From Bradyrhizobium sp. CIAT3101 (GTDB taxonomy: Bacteria > Pseudomonadota > Alphaproteobacteria > Rhizobiales > Xanthobacteraceae), in NCBI RefSeq assembly GCF_029714945.1, contig NZ_CP121634.1, positions 2,935,001 through 2,999,000 of the forward strand: a stretch of DNA of 64,000 bases, written 5' to 3'. A program made the translations under genes and the position numbers. Below, in pieces: positions 1 through 8,233 of the stretch (positions are counted from its first letter, which is position 1; every line of letters starts with the position of its first letter). The notes under the pieces were generated by a model. That model was not told the origin of the DNA, made no database searches, and was given only the letters and a program-made list of their open reading frames with translations.

Positions 1-29
1 GCGATGCCCCCGCGCCGCCGATCCGTTTC

Positions 30-54
30 GGAACGGCGGGTGCCGGGTGGCGTT
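30..54 (+). promoter_or_regulatory. EcfG-type general stress promoter
   Basis: GGAAC at 30-34 and CGTT at 51-54 are separated by exactly 16 bases. This matches the known alphaproteobacterial EcfG (general stress sigma factor) consensus GGAAC-N16/17-CGTT. It lies just upstream of the DUF3606 gene starting at 80, so stress induction of that gene is inferred. Confidence 0.55.
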
Positions 55-79
55 CTTCTGTGCGAGGGAGGACGTGGCG

Positions 80-253
80 ATGGACCATCTGACGAAGCGC
101 GAGCAGCCGGACCGCAGCAAGATCAACATGCACGAGGCCTGGGAGGTCAAGTACTGGACCCACGCGCTCGGCGTCTCCAGGGAGAAGCTGCAGCGGGCCG
201 TCGACAAGGTCGGCAATTCGGCCGCAGCCGTCCGCAAGGAGCTGGCGACCTGA
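80..253 (+). CDS. DUF3606 small protein
   Basis: A 57-residue soluble protein. The segment INMHEAWEVKYWTHALGVS followed by an LQRAVDKVGNSAAAVRKEL helix is the pattern of the DUF3606 family, short helical proteins common in rhizobia with no established function. The ATG at 80 is chosen because GGGAGGA lies 8 bases upstream; an upstream in-frame ATG at 47 has no ribosome site. A putative EcfG promoter at 30-54 suggests it belongs to the general stress response, as many such small proteins do. That link is inference. Confidence 0.8.
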   Translation: MDHLTKREQPDRSKINMHEAWEVKYWTHALGVSREKLQRAVDKVGNSAAAVRKELAT

Positions 254-325
254 GCAGGCCCGCCGGTCAGGCGGGGCGCAGGCGATCACCAGGTTGCGAT
301 CACCAGGTCCGGCCGCGATGGACGC

Positions 326-511
326 CTACTTGATGCTGACGAACATGCCCCAGGCGGCGGCGAGCGCGGCACCGGTGAAGACAACCACCGGATTGTCGCA
401 GAAGGGGCCGCCATAGCTGCACACGTTCGCGCCGAACTGGCCGAGCTCGTGATGGCTCGCGGAATAGAACAGTCCTGACAGTCCCAGCAATGCGGCGGCG
501 ACGTAATACAT
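326..511 (-). CDS. small membrane protein
   Basis: A 61-residue protein beginning MYYVAAALLGLSGLFYSASH. It has one hydrophobic helix at residues 2-17, a polar middle with two cysteines (VCSYGGPFCDNP) that could form a disulfide outside the membrane, and a second helix (VVVFTGAALAAAWGMFV) near the C-terminus. The ATG at 511 has a GAGGAGA ribosome site; longer in-frame starts do not. Function is unknown. It is convergent with nothing and stands alone. Confidence 0.65.
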   Translation of the reverse strand: MYYVAAALLGLSGLFYSASHHELGQFGANVCSYGGPFCDNPVVVFTGAALAAAWGMFVSIK

Positions 512-727
512 CGCACATCTCTCCTCGGGGCGCGTGTGTGCCAGCATGGCGCGAAGACATTTCGTTCCGCCGAATCCGCTTCCAAGCATTCGATTAAAAT
601 TTGACCCGTCCGGTAAAACCTGTGCCCGGCGATGGCTGCGATTGAACCTGCATCCTCGTCGGCGACACCAAGACAGGCGGAGCTGTGGCCAGGGCTTCTG
701 GGCCCGGCCTGCCGAACGGATGCTTGC

Positions 728-988
728 ATGAACCCCGCGCTCGATCTCCTTTATCGCTTCGCTGCAATCGGGATCAGCATCTATTGCGCCCGCAAGGCCT
801 GGTACGGCTATGTCGAGCGGAAGATCCTGTTCGTCAGCGATGATTGGTGGGACTGGTCGCGCTGGTCGCGGCAGGAGTTTTACCGCGACACCATGCCGAT
901 CCGGTACTGGATGCAGATGGTCGGCACGGCCTTCGGCGCGCTGCTCTGCCTCGTCGGTGCGATTATCGGGTGGCAGCCGAACGTCTGA
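728..988 (+). CDS. small two-helix membrane protein
   Basis: An 86-residue protein of unknown function. A first hydrophobic stretch (LLYRFAAIGISIYCARKAWYG) leads into an aromatic, charged loop with DDWWDWSRWSRQEFYRD. A second membrane helix (VGTAFGALLCLVGAIIGW) ends the protein. The ATG at 728 is preferred because the hydrophobic region begins directly after it, although the ribosome site is weak. An upstream in-frame ATG at 632 would add an unstructured leader. Confidence 0.55.
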   Translation: MNPALDLLYRFAAIGISIYCARKAWYGYVERKILFVSDDWWDWSRWSRQEFYRDTMPIRYWMQMVGTAFGALLCLVGAIIGWQPNV

Positions 989-1116
989 CGCGCGCGTCGG
1001 TCTTGCGCGATGCGGCCGGTCCTGAGGACGAAACAGAACTGAAACATTCCTGAAACCAGATCGTCCTGAACGCCTGAGCCGTTGGGTCCGACCAACGGAG
1101 CGAAAAGGAGATCATC

Positions 1117-1221
1117 ATGATCCAGGTCGGTTCGAAGGAAGAAGTCGCGTTGCTGCTGGCACTGTTCGGCACCCATACCCAGCCCGTCAGGAAGCCGAAG
1201 TCGAAATCGCAGCAAGGCTGA
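1117..1221 (+). CDS. 34-residue small protein
   Basis: A very short reading frame beginning MIQVGSKEEVALLLALFGTH and ending in a lysine-rich tail (KPKSKSQQG). A strong AAAAGGAG ribosome site lies 6 bases before the ATG, and the stop is close to the next gene (start 1232), suggesting a two-gene unit. The N-terminal half would form one amphipathic or hydrophobic helix. No family recognised; expression is unproven. Confidence 0.45.
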   Translation: MIQVGSKEEVALLLALFGTHTQPVRKPKSKSQQG

Positions 1222-1231
1222 GAGACGACCC

Positions 1232-1480
1232 ATGCCGGGCCTGGCCGATTGCCTGAGCTTTCTGCGGCTGCTGATCGCGCGAGGAGACCCGAAGGGCATT
1301 CCGCTCGCGATGAGCGCCATCGACGATTATGTCGCGATGGCGCCGGTCAGCGCGCGCAGCCGCGGCCTGCGCGCGCTCCAGCAGGACGCGCTCGAGCTGC
1401 ATGTCACCTCGGTCGGCGTGCAGCGCTCATTCGCCGAGACGGTGGATGCTTACATCGAGCGGAAGCTGAAGGAGGAGTGA
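1232..1480 (+). CDS. hypothetical small protein
   Basis: An 82-residue, mostly helical protein beginning MPGLADCLSFLRLLIARGD, with a C-terminal charged helix (AETVDAYIERKLKEE). No catalytic motif or membrane helix is visible. It follows the 34-residue frame by 10 bases and probably shares its transcript. Codon use matches the surrounding chromosome. I do not recognise the family. Confidence 0.55.
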   Translation: MPGLADCLSFLRLLIARGDPKGIPLAMSAIDDYVAMAPVSARSRGLRALQQDALELHVTSVGVQRSFAETVDAYIERKLKEE

Positions 1481-1592
1481 GAGGCTCTAGCTCTTGCTCC
1501 GGTTCCCCTCAGGATGAGCTGGCATCGCTCTTGCTGCATGACGTCTTCATCACGGCCCGGCCCATCGAGCCGTTTCAGATTGAGGCGATCCC

Positions 1593-1841
1593 ATGCAGTC
1601 AACGTCCCGTTTCGAAGCGACCGCGCTCCACGCTCTGATCTCCGATCTGCGCTGGCGGATCCAGATGCTCGACAGCGACATTGCCGAGGAGGAGCGCAAC
1701 GCCGGCAATGCCGACCCCCGCAGTCCCACCTATTCGATGCTGGCCCAGGCCTTGCGGTCGCGCAGGGACAATCTGCGCGCCTCGATCGCCATGCTGCAGG
1801 AACGGGAAGGGCGCGCGGCGGCGATGTCGCACGCGGCGTGA
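1593..1841 (+). CDS. hypothetical coiled-coil-like small protein
   Basis: An 82-residue protein with two long helices, one around residues 8-36 (HALISDLRWRIQMLDSDIAEEE) and one around 50-75 (LAQALRSRRDNLRASIAMLQ). They are separated by a turn with SPTYS, so a helical hairpin or short coiled coil is likely. The family and role are unknown. It lies upstream of the first copy of the dispersed repeat element, whose terminator at 2049-2081 could end its transcript. Confidence 0.55.
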   Translation: MQSTSRFEATALHALISDLRWRIQMLDSDIAEEERNAGNADPRSPTYSMLAQALRSRRDNLRASIAMLQEREGRAAAMSHAA

Positions 1842-1998
1842 GCGATTGTCGCGTCCTTAAAATCATAGTGCCTTCGCCGGGAACTTTCGGTTCCGGACGC
1901 GAATTTGTTATGTGGCCGGTCTTCCCGCCGATCGACCGGCCTGGAATGGCGGCTCCGGCGCCCGAGCCCCCCGTCCGCGCCGGGGCCGTCCGGTCGCG

Positions 1999-2084
1999 TT
2001 GACACGTCGGGCAAAACACCGGCACAACCGCATCATCGAAAGAGTTCGGCCCGCGTGGAGAAATCCGCTGCGGGCTTTTTTGCG
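1999..2084 (+). repeat. dispersed element copy A (TTGACA motif plus terminator)
   Basis: First of six same-strand copies. It starts TTGACACGTCGGGCAAAACA, continues with CATCATCG, and ends in a GCCCGCG...GCGGGC stem followed by six T (2049-2081), a good intrinsic terminator. On the reverse strand the start of the element spells MPVFCPTC in a short open frame, which is probably a by-product. It could be a small RNA gene or a mobile intergenic repeat. Confidence 0.75.
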
Positions 2085-2171
2085 CAGGCAGACGCGAAGC
2101 GATAAAACGGGTTCTGGAATGGCCGGTGATTTTGCCGGTTTGACTTGAAGTGTTTGACTTGGAGTGCACGG

Positions 2172-2564
2172 ATGAGCCCTTCCGGAGCCTTGATCGCGAT
2201 CCTGCCGTGCAATGACCTCGATGCGTCGGAGCGGTTCTACAATCGGCTGGGCTTTGTGCGCCCGGACAGCGAAAGGCCGGCTCTGGGAGAGCCCGATACC
2301 TATCGCATGCTCGCGAACGCGAAGGGCGGGTATCTGCATCTGACGGACGCGGTCGAGGGATGGCTCACGCCGGGCAGGAATCCGTTCGGGCTCTATCTCT
2401 ACCTTGAGGACGTCGACGCTGCCGCGCGCGAATTCCGGCAATCACCCGAAGACAAGCCGTGGGGAATGTACGAATTCGCGCTCTCCGATCCGGACGAGAC
2501 GCTGGTCCGTGTCGGTTGGCCGACCCGTCTCCGCGCACGGACGCGGACAGAGGCGACACGCTAA
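2172..2564 (+). CDS. VOC-family (glyoxalase/bleomycin resistance-like) protein
   Basis: A 130-residue single-module vicinal oxygen chelate protein. The start (ALIAILPCNDLDASERFYNR) is the first beta-alpha module typical of the family (xxPxxDxxxSxxFY). The end (YEFALSDPDETLVRVGWP) holds the glutamate-containing strand FxxxDPDxxxxxxG. Such proteins bind a metal and handle small hydrophobic or electrophilic compounds, either enzymatically or by sequestration; substrate unknown. ATG at 2172 has GGAG upstream. It stands between repeat copies A and B. Confidence 0.75.
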   Translation: MSPSGALIAILPCNDLDASERFYNRLGFVRPDSERPALGEPDTYRMLANAKGGYLHLTDAVEGWLTPGRNPFGLYLYLEDVDAAAREFRQSPEDKPWGMYEFALSDPDETLVRVGWPTRLRARTRTEATR

Positions 2565-2758
2565 TCGTCCCGCGAGAGATCGCCGGGCTTCGTCGGCATG
2601 TCGAGGGTGCCGCCGTCGCCGTGAACGAGATCGCGGTCGTTGCCGTCGGTCTTGTCGGCATCTTCGATGATCGCCTTTTGCGTGTCGCGTTCGCTGTCGT
2701 TGCGCGGCTCGGGTCCCGGCATGTCGCGTGAGGTTTTTTGTGTCAGCTTTGATGTCAT
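2561..2758 (-). CDS. hydrophilic small hypothetical protein
   Basis: A 65-residue acidic, probably disordered protein (MTSKLTQKTSRDMPGPEP..., ending PTKPGDLSRDD) with no hydrophobic core. AAGGA upstream of the ATG at 2758 supports this start; the longer frame upstream runs through repeat copy B and is not trusted. Its end overlaps the end of the VOC gene by 4 bases on the opposite strand. It resembles the short disordered stress-type proteins of rhizobia, but that is only inference. Confidence 0.5.
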   Translation of the reverse strand: MTSKLTQKTSRDMPGPEPRNDSERDTQKAIIEDADKTDGNDRDLVHGDGGTLDMPTKPGDLSRDD

Positions 2759-2805
2759 GGCCGATCCTTTCGAACCGGTCAACGCGGGCCGTGTGGCTTC
2801 GTTCG

Positions 2806-2890
2806 TTTGACACGTCGGGCAAAACACCGGCACAATGCCATCATCGGAAGAGTTTGATCAGCCTGCGCGGGACGCATCCTCCGCTGCCGT
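2806..2890 (+). repeat. dispersed element copy B (terminator decayed)
   Basis: Second copy, with the full TTTGACACGTCGGGCAAAAC start and CATCATCG middle. The 3' half (GCCTGCGCGGGACGCATCCT) is present, but the closing GC-rich arm is broken and there is no T-run, so this copy probably does not terminate transcription. Confidence 0.7.
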
Positions 2891-3003
2891 GAGGCATATG
2901 AGTCAATAGAGCGCCGTCATAAATCCGCCATCTCCGTCGAACCTTTTTCGCGGTGTCCAGTCTATCTGGGACAGGTCCTGTGAGTAGCTTGGGGAGTCTG
3001 ATC

Positions 3004-3171
3004 ATGTCGGAAAGCACGCAGCGTGATTCAGACCGGCGCAATCGCCTCCTGGAGGCAGCGCAGAAGGAATTTGCCAGGTTCGAACAGACCGAAACCGAGT
3101 TCCGCAAGAGGGATCAGGCGGAGCGCGCGGCCGAACTTCGGCTTCCTCTGGACAAGATCAACGTCCACTAG
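3004..3171 (+). CDS. charged helical small protein
   Basis: A 55-residue protein, strongly charged and helical throughout (RRNRLLEAAQKEFARFEQTE, then FRKRDQAERAAELRLPLDK). GGGGAG lies 7 bases before the ATG at 3004. No domain recognised; it could be a small structural or DNA-associated stress protein. An upstream in-frame start at 2953 lacks a ribosome site. Confidence 0.5.
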   Translation: MSESTQRDSDRRNRLLEAAQKEFARFEQTETEFRKRDQAERAAELRLPLDKINVH

Positions 3172-3332
3172 GCTGCGCCGACATTTTCATATGACTGTCA
3201 TGGCACGTTCCTAGCATTGTCATGCGACGGGGGCCCGGCGCGCAGCTCTCCGTCCGAACCTCGGCCTAGACCACCAGACGGGCGGAGAGCTTGCTCCCCA
3301 GAACCATTCGGCTGCGTGCGGGTTATGCCCGT

Positions 3333-3431
3333 ATGAGCCGCATCTGGTATTTTGCCGCCTTTATTGTCGTCACCGGGATCGCCTTTGGCGCTTTGGTGGG
3401 CTTTGACAAGCTCATCGGCGGACCCGGGTAG
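3333..3431 (+). CDS. 32-residue single-pass membrane peptide
   Basis: A short frame, MSRIWYFAAFIVVTGIAFGA..., ending in GFDKLIGGPG. It would be one membrane helix with a short C-terminal tail. There is no clear ribosome site before the ATG, so confidence is low. Confidence 0.35.
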   Translation: MSRIWYFAAFIVVTGIAFGALVGFDKLIGGPG

Positions 3432-3540
3432 GGCTGTTTGGCGGCCTGTTTCATGTCATCGGATGCTGTGCCGACAGGCCTGTTCCCGCAGGGTCTCGGA
3501 TGATTTGATCGTTTTTCGAGAGGGTTATTCGGGAGTAATC

Positions 3541-3581
3541 AAAAAGGGCCCCGGCGTCGCTTGCATGCGCCAAGGCCCCCA
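3541..3581 (-). terminator. intrinsic terminator of the DUF3551 gene
   Basis: Read on the minus strand, a GGGGGCC...GGCG arm pairs with CGCC...GGCCC across a loop of about 11 bases, followed by TTTTTGATT. It lies 90 bases past the stop of the minus-strand gene at 3671-3925. Confidence 0.6.
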
Positions 3582-3670
3582 TTCCCATTCCAACCGGTCC
3601 ACGCGCGGCATGGGACCGGCGGCGAGAGTTAAATCGATGAATCTGACACGACGATTACAGTCGGAAGACC

Positions 3671-3925
3671 CTATCGATAACGCGGACCGCGCTCCGGATA
3701 CGGCGGCTGCGGCACATAAGGGTTCTGCAGGCACATGGCGGAAAGACCCGAAGCGGTCGCGCGACATTCGTCCCACGTATTGTACTGGCACGTGATGTAG
3801 CTGGAGCCGCCCCACTGCCACCTCTGCAGGCACACCGGAGCATTGCCGGCGAACCGTTGCGCTGAGGCCGGAGCGGCCACAGCCATTGTGATCCCGATCA
3901 ACAGGAGAGTGGGAAGCGCGCGCAT
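3671..3925 (-). CDS. DUF3551 secreted protein
   Basis: An 84-residue exported protein with a clear signal peptide, MRALPTLLLIGITMAVAA, followed by PASAQ and a likely cut after AQ. The mature part is tyrosine- and cysteine-rich (VCLQRWQWGGSSYITCQYNT, then DECRATASGLSAMCLQNP), the pattern of DUF3551 proteins, small periplasmic proteins expanded in Bradyrhizobium. Four conserved cysteines probably form two disulfides. Function is unknown. A terminator follows at 3541-3581. Confidence 0.8.
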   Translation of the reverse strand: MRALPTLLLIGITMAVAAPASAQRFAGNAPVCLQRWQWGGSSYITCQYNTWDECRATASGLSAMCLQNPYVPQPPYPERGPRYR

Positions 3926-3966
3926 GATGTGACTCCGGGGATGTGCGAATCCATTTCAATATAGGC

Positions 3967-4054
3967 TTTGGCACGTCGGACAAAACACCGGCAGGATCAC
4001 ATCATCGGCAAGTTTGGTTCAGCCCGCGTGAAGCAATCCGCCGCGGGCTTTTTG
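3967..4054 (+). repeat. dispersed element copy C
   Basis: Third copy, diverged at the start (TTTGGCACGTCGGACAAAAC) but with CATCATCGG and a perfect GCCCGCG/CGCGGGC stem plus five T at 4022-4053. Confidence 0.7.
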
Positions 4055-4127
4055 ATTCCGCAGTCCGGCCTGGCGTCCCCGAGGAACAAGTCGACGGCCT
4101 CGGCTCTTCTACAGCCGGGAGGATTCC

Positions 4128-4319
4128 ATGCTGACAGACACCCAGATCGCCGTGCTCTGCGACATCGGCCAGTCCATCGCCTTCAGCGATGACAAGCGGG
4201 ACGAGCTGCTCCGGCTCATCGTCGACGGCTACGTGCAGAAGGATGGCGACACCTACGAGCTCATCGCCAAGGGCGAAGCGGCCGTGGTGGAGCGCGGCGC
4301 GGGATTGAACGAGGCGTGA
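4128..4319 (+). CDS. hypothetical small protein
   Basis: A 63-residue protein (MLTDTQIAVLCDIGQSIAFS, then DDKRDELLRLIVDGYVQKDG) with a compact helix-helix-strand pattern resembling a truncated winged helix, although no DNA-binding role can be claimed. GGGAGGA lies 6 bases before the ATG at 4128. It lies between repeat copies C and D; copy D supplies its terminator. Confidence 0.6.
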   Translation: MLTDTQIAVLCDIGQSIAFSDDKRDELLRLIVDGYVQKDGDTYELIAKGEAAVVERGAGLNEA

Positions 4320-4352
4320 TGTTGGTTTGGTCGCAGAGACATCGCAACGAGG

Positions 4353-4440
4353 TCTGACACGGCGGGCCAAAACCCTGATGGAATGACGTCATCGAGATAG
4401 GCTGATCGGCCCGCGCGGAGTTATTCGCCGCGGGTTTTTG
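4353..4440 (+). repeat. dispersed element copy D
   Basis: Fourth and most diverged copy (TCTGACACGGCGGGCCAAAA), with GTCATCGAG in place of CATCATCG. The terminator stem CCCGCG/CGCGGG with five T (4410-4439) is intact. It marks the left edge of the low-GC toxin-immunity island. Confidence 0.6.
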
Positions 4441-4613
4441 TTTGAGAAGTAGGCCTGCCGGACCGCGCAGTTAAACGCATGGTCCGCACGCGAGAAATGG
4501 CTTGGGTTCGTCCGTTTGAGTCTGAAGCCTCGCGCTGATATTGACTATGTTCTTGTTTTGTTCTATACCTCAACCTCTGGATGTTCGCGAGTCAAGTTTA
4601 GACGAGATAGCCA

Positions 4614-5402
4614 ATGAGTGACTCTTTCCTCGCCCTTGTCTTAATGGAAAAGCCAGCTACCCCGGACATGGTGCTGGTCGTCAAGGCGCTTCGCGCGAGG
4701 TATCCCGAACTGGCGCCTGAAGTAGTGGATGGCGGCGATGCGGCGAACATTCGGCAATCTTCTGCGAACTCGCCGCTCATCCGCTGTGGCGACGAAATGG
4801 TCGCCGTGATGTCGATGCCGGCACCCATTCCGCAAGATCCCGGCCTGTGGTCACGCGCGGCTGCCACGTGGCCGGAGGGCGAGACGGTGGCGGCGCGCCA
4901 TCGGGGTCATCTGATCGTTTCGGTGCTGGGACAGAATCTGCGACCATTACCGGTCGCTCGTCTCCTGACTGCCGTGATCGGCGCGTTAATCGCCACGATG
5001 CCGGAGTGCTGTGCGGTGGTATGGGACACCAAAGTCGCGCGACCCGCCAAGCTTTGGATGGAGATGTCGCGTCAATCCTTTGCGCCGTTTCCTGACTATC
5101 CCTTTACTCTCTGGATCGACATCATGCCATTCCGTTCGGTGGCGAAGATCGGCGCCGTGACAATGGGATTATCGGCATTTGCTGGGCGCGAGATTGAATT
5201 CGAGACCAACAAACTTGCGCTTCCCGTGATGATCGAAAGAATTGCGGGCCTTGCCGCCTATCTGGTTGAGCATGGTGCAGTCGTTAAAGACGGCGACACC
5301 TTTGGCGGGGACGAACACGAGCGCATCACGGCGCGCTTAGGGTTGTCCGCGCGATTTGCGGGCTTGCCTGTACTGTTCTGCGCTGCGAACACAGCATCTT
5401 AA
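4614..5402 (+). CDS. DUF4261 domain protein
   Basis: A 262-residue cytoplasmic protein. The C-terminal part (TMGLSAFAGREIEF, then GLAAYLVEHGAVVKDGDTFG) matches the DUF4261 family; the N-terminus (SFLALVLMEKPATPDMVLVV) is also typical. Its biochemical role is not established. It is the first gene of a lower-GC block, 48 bases upstream of an Imm11-like gene and near an AHH nuclease gene, so it may be an accessory or second immunity factor of that locus. This is inference from position. Base composition is visibly lower in GC than the flanks. Confidence 0.75.
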   Translation: MSDSFLALVLMEKPATPDMVLVVKALRARYPELAPEVVDGGDAANIRQSSANSPLIRCGDEMVAVMSMPAPIPQDPGLWSRAAATWPEGETVAARHRGHLIVSVLGQNLRPLPVARLLTAVIGALIATMPECCAVVWDTKVARPAKLWMEMSRQSFAPFPDYPFTLWIDIMPFRSVAKIGAVTMGLSAFAGREIEFETNKLALPVMIERIAGLAAYLVEHGAVVKDGDTFGGDEHERITARLGLSARFAGLPVLFCAANTAS

Positions 5403-5449
5403 GAGCGGTAGTGATGCCGTTTCTCTGGTCGTCAGGAGGGCGCACGAGG

Positions 5450-6106
5450 ATGAGTGACGAAAAGTCCGAGCCGATCAAGCGGTCCAAGACGATCAAGCGC
5501 AGGTTTTACGACATGTGCCCCAACTATCGTCTCGGAGGGCGGCCGGGATTCGTTATGGAAAATGCGAACGTGCTCGCCCCTGATACCGGGGTGCTTGAGT
5601 CACCTCCAGGGCAAGGATTTCCGAATTATCCTGAGCCGCCCCGTTTCTTGTTTGACAAAAAGATAGGGGTTGCCCCGCTGGATATGGAGCTGTTTCACTA
5701 CTATTGGCTGGTCTCGGATCGAATGAAGGTGCTGTTCGAAGCGGTCGATCCGACCGGATTTGCCTTTGTCGCGTGTGACATCCGCGTACCACAGGGGCAC
5801 TACACCGGACCCCCATATTGGCTTTGCAACGTCGTTCGTGTCCTCGATGCGGTCGACGAAACGCGATCACGATTGAAGGTCGGTATTGTTGACGATCCGA
5901 TGTACCGAGATTTTGGATTGAAGTACTACAGCACTCTGGTCCCAGGTGGCGCCAAGCTTGTGTTTAGAGAAAACGTGGTGGCGAGCGCGCACGTTTTCAG
6001 GATGGCCCATATGGATGCGACCATCATCTGCGATCAGGTGCTCAAGGATGCCTGCAAGACGGCTGGGGTTAAAGGAATCCTGTTCAGGGATGCGTCACAT
6101 CTCTAG
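5450..6106 (+). CDS. Imm11 (DUF1629)-like immunity protein
   Basis: A 218-residue protein of the DUF1629/Imm11 type, a family defined in polymorphic toxin loci. Visible hallmarks are the N-terminal RRFYDMCPNYRLGG segment, the middle FHYYWLVSDRMKVLFEAVDP and the late RDFGLKYYSTLVPGGAKLVF, ending in GVKGILFRDASHL. Family knowledge: Imm11 proteins neutralise co-encoded nuclease toxins, with MXAN_0049 of Myxococcus as namesake. The ATG at 5450 has AGGAGGG upstream; an in-frame ATG at 5411 does not. The likely partner is the AHH nuclease gene 490 bases downstream. Confidence 0.7.
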   Translation: MSDEKSEPIKRSKTIKRRFYDMCPNYRLGGRPGFVMENANVLAPDTGVLESPPGQGFPNYPEPPRFLFDKKIGVAPLDMELFHYYWLVSDRMKVLFEAVDPTGFAFVACDIRVPQGHYTGPPYWLCNVVRVLDAVDETRSRLKVGIVDDPMYRDFGLKYYSTLVPGGAKLVFRENVVASAHVFRMAHMDATIICDQVLKDACKTAGVKGILFRDASHL

Positions 6107-6592
6107 TTCTGTGGGCCTTCGCGCATCGATAGCATGATCGTGCGAGCTAACGATCGTTTGCCGCTTTGGGCTGATCGTCTCACCTCAAACTGCCATGCAG
6201 CGGACCGTCCCGAATTTGTAGACGCGCAATTCTATTTGATGCGCAATTCTATCGGAATGTCGTTTTGCGTTGAGATGCGTGGCAAGCCGGCATTTAAACG
6301 CTTGTGAACGACTGTCGAAAATGACGGCTCAAGTTGCTTAGCGCCAGTGCCCACCGGCACTCCTAGCCAAGGAACGGCTCCTCTCCACATCCCGTCGTCG
6401 CGCTCAATCGATCTGTTTGGTCCCGTGGTCCGGTGATCGCAGAGCCCTTTCGCTCGCGCCTCTTAAGCCGACTGCTCATCACGTCAAGGCGGCCCCCGAG
6501 AAACAGACGTGGACGTCGCGGCGCAGCGGAATTCCTACCTCCACAAGATTCGGGCTAGCGCGATTTCCCTGACGTCCTCCGGAGTGAATGCA
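6107..6592. other. non-coding stretch before the nuclease gene
   Basis: No convincing gene is seen. A 17-bp direct repeat unit (GCGCAATTCTAT at 6224-6235 and again at 6241-6252) is present. The reading frame of the downstream nuclease is open from a GTG at 6509, so its start could lie inside this stretch. Confidence 0.5.
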
Positions 6593-8233
6593 ATGGCAAT
6601 ACTGTGGGAACATCACATTATTCCCAAGCGCTTCGCAGGTCACCGTGCCCTTGTAGGTACAGACATCGACGCGCCGTCGAACCTCATTTATCTGCCACAA
6701 AGTAGGCAGCTTGCCGCTCAAATGGAAATTTCTCCCCATTCTGGTGGACACTTGGGTTCGTACTATGCCGTGAAAAAGACACTCAATCGAATCGCAAAGA
6801 TCAGCGATCCCGTCAGTCGCCAAGCTGAAATTAGAAATCTGCAAGACGCGATGAGGCTTGGGCTCGCAAACGGAGACCTCTATGCCAACGATCCCGGAAA
6901 TGGTGTCGACACAGAAGAAATTAATGAGAAGTTGTTAGCGGACTACAATGGATACCTTGCAGCGCGTCCCAATCAAGTTCAGGAGATGAGGGATCGTGAG
7001 CAGAGGGGTATCGATACCGGAAATCCAAACCTGCGGAAGCTTTCTGCGATCCTGGGCAATCGCGAAAGGGAGAAACTACTAAGCGGCGCAATCACAAATA
7101 ATCCAGGTGTCGACATAACGGCGGGAAACCGGGACTTGGGGGGCACGCCTTGGCAGTCCAAGTTTACCGCAATCGACTCCATTCCGTACGTCTCTCGCAC
7201 GCCAGGGTTTGCACCCGTTAATCCGAGGGACTTTCCAGCGCTGCCTGAGTCTCCTCTTCCTTCGCCCGACGATCTGAACCGGCCCGAAGGGTTCACCCGG
7301 ATTGATCCACGTCTCAGCTTTGGACTACCCGGACTTCCGCTGCCAGATCCGGATTGGCAGCGACGCTGGCAACTTCCACCTAGTACGGCCAAACCCCCGG
7401 ATGCGCAGGTCCTGCAATTCCACCCTGAAACCGGCCAACCGCTCAGATTGCTTTCTGATCTGTCGCCGGTGATGGGGCCTGCAGCACCGGTTGACGACGA
7501 TGCCGCACTCTGGGCAGGGATAGCCGTTCTTGGAGCTGGAGCACTACTCATACCTGGTGTGGACGTTGCGGCCATCGGTGCTGCTCTTCTTGCCGGAGCT
7601 ACCGCGTCCACTGTCGTCCGACCCGCTTCCGGTGCTGCTGCTTCAAGCGATGCAGGAACGGATGCGAGCGTCTTCTCAAAGGGGGCGGCTCCGTACAACG
7701 CATTCAGCCAGGCTCTTCCTGCTACTGGCGCCAGCGTCGGCAGCGGCAACTTGCGCGGATCTACTTTCGGGCGACCAATCTCGAGCAGGGCACCTGATCA
7801 AGAAGCAGATCACGCCAGCTCCTTTGATGACCGCTTTGGCAATTGGACCGGGACACCTGCCGGCACCGCGCCGGCTCAAGCGCCACGCCTGCTAGGCGGT
7901 GCTCCTGGCAACACTGCCACCGGCGCGGTCGCGCCCGAAGAGGTCCGGCGTCTTACCCGCGTGAATGAGTCTAATGCAGGCAGTGTGTTCGCATCAGGGA
8001 CTGCGCCGGTCCCATATCTGCTCCCTCCGGAGTTGAACGACCGACCCGGTAAATGGAGCATGTTGGCCAGCATGCAGTCGCCGGGGGCGAGCAGGTCGAT
8101 TGGCGCGTTCGCGGATGAGCCGAGCCATGTCGTCCCTCCGCCCATCTGGGGGGTGGGGGATCCGGCCAATCCACGAGACGACGCGGGCGAATGGTTCTCC
8201 CGCTGGATACAGCCGCTGCTTCGTCAGGAGTAA
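6593..8233 (+). CDS. AHH/HNH-type nuclease toxin with Pro-rich C-terminal region
   Basis: A 546-residue protein (574 if the GTG at 6509 is used). Residues 1-70 carry an AHH-type nuclease fold of the HNH/Endo VII group: WEHHIIPKRF with the paired histidines, APSNLIYLPQS, then SPHSGGHLGSYY with a further histidine. The middle is hydrophilic, then Pro-rich (about 210-310). One hydrophobic hairpin (ALWAGIAVLGAGALLIPGVD and on) follows near residues 300-340, with a low-complexity tail. AHH domains normally end polymorphic toxins; here the nuclease is N-terminal. The ATG at 6593 has CCGGAG upstream. The likely antidote is the Imm11-like gene. No secretion signal is visible. Confidence 0.7.
   Translation: MAILWEHHIIPKRFAGHRALVGTDIDAPSNLIYLPQSRQLAAQMEISPHSGGHLGSYYAVKKTLNRIAKISDPVSRQAEIRNLQDAMRLGLANGDLYANDPGNGVDTEEINEKLLADYNGYLAARPNQVQEMRDREQRGIDTGNPNLRKLSAILGNREREKLLSGAITNNPGVDITAGNRDLGGTPWQSKFTAIDSIPYVSRTPGFAPVNPRDFPALPESPLPSPDDLNRPEGFTRIDPRLSFGLPGLPLPDPDWQRRWQLPPSTAKPPDAQVLQFHPETGQPLRLLSDLSPVMGPAAPVDDDAALWAGIAVLGAGALLIPGVDVAAIGAALLAGATASTVVRPASGAAASSDAGTDASVFSKGAAPYNAFSQALPATGASVGSGNLRGSTFGRPISSRAPDQEADHASSFDDRFGNWTGTPAGTAPAQAPRLLGGAPGNTATGAVAPEEVRRLTRVNESNAGSVFASGTAPVPYLLPPELNDRPGKWSMLASMQSPGASRSIGAFADEPSHVVPPPIWGVGDPANPRDDAGEWFSRWIQPLLRQE

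Noticed and set aside
1870..1900. Small inverted repeat GGAAC...GTTCC
   Set aside because: Looked at as an EcfG promoter or operator, but the spacing to a CGTT is wrong and no T-run follows.
2001..2833. Minus-strand frames starting MPVFCPTC or MPDVSN at the dispersed elements
   Set aside because: These protein starts come from the repeat element itself and differ downstream of it; not conserved proteins.
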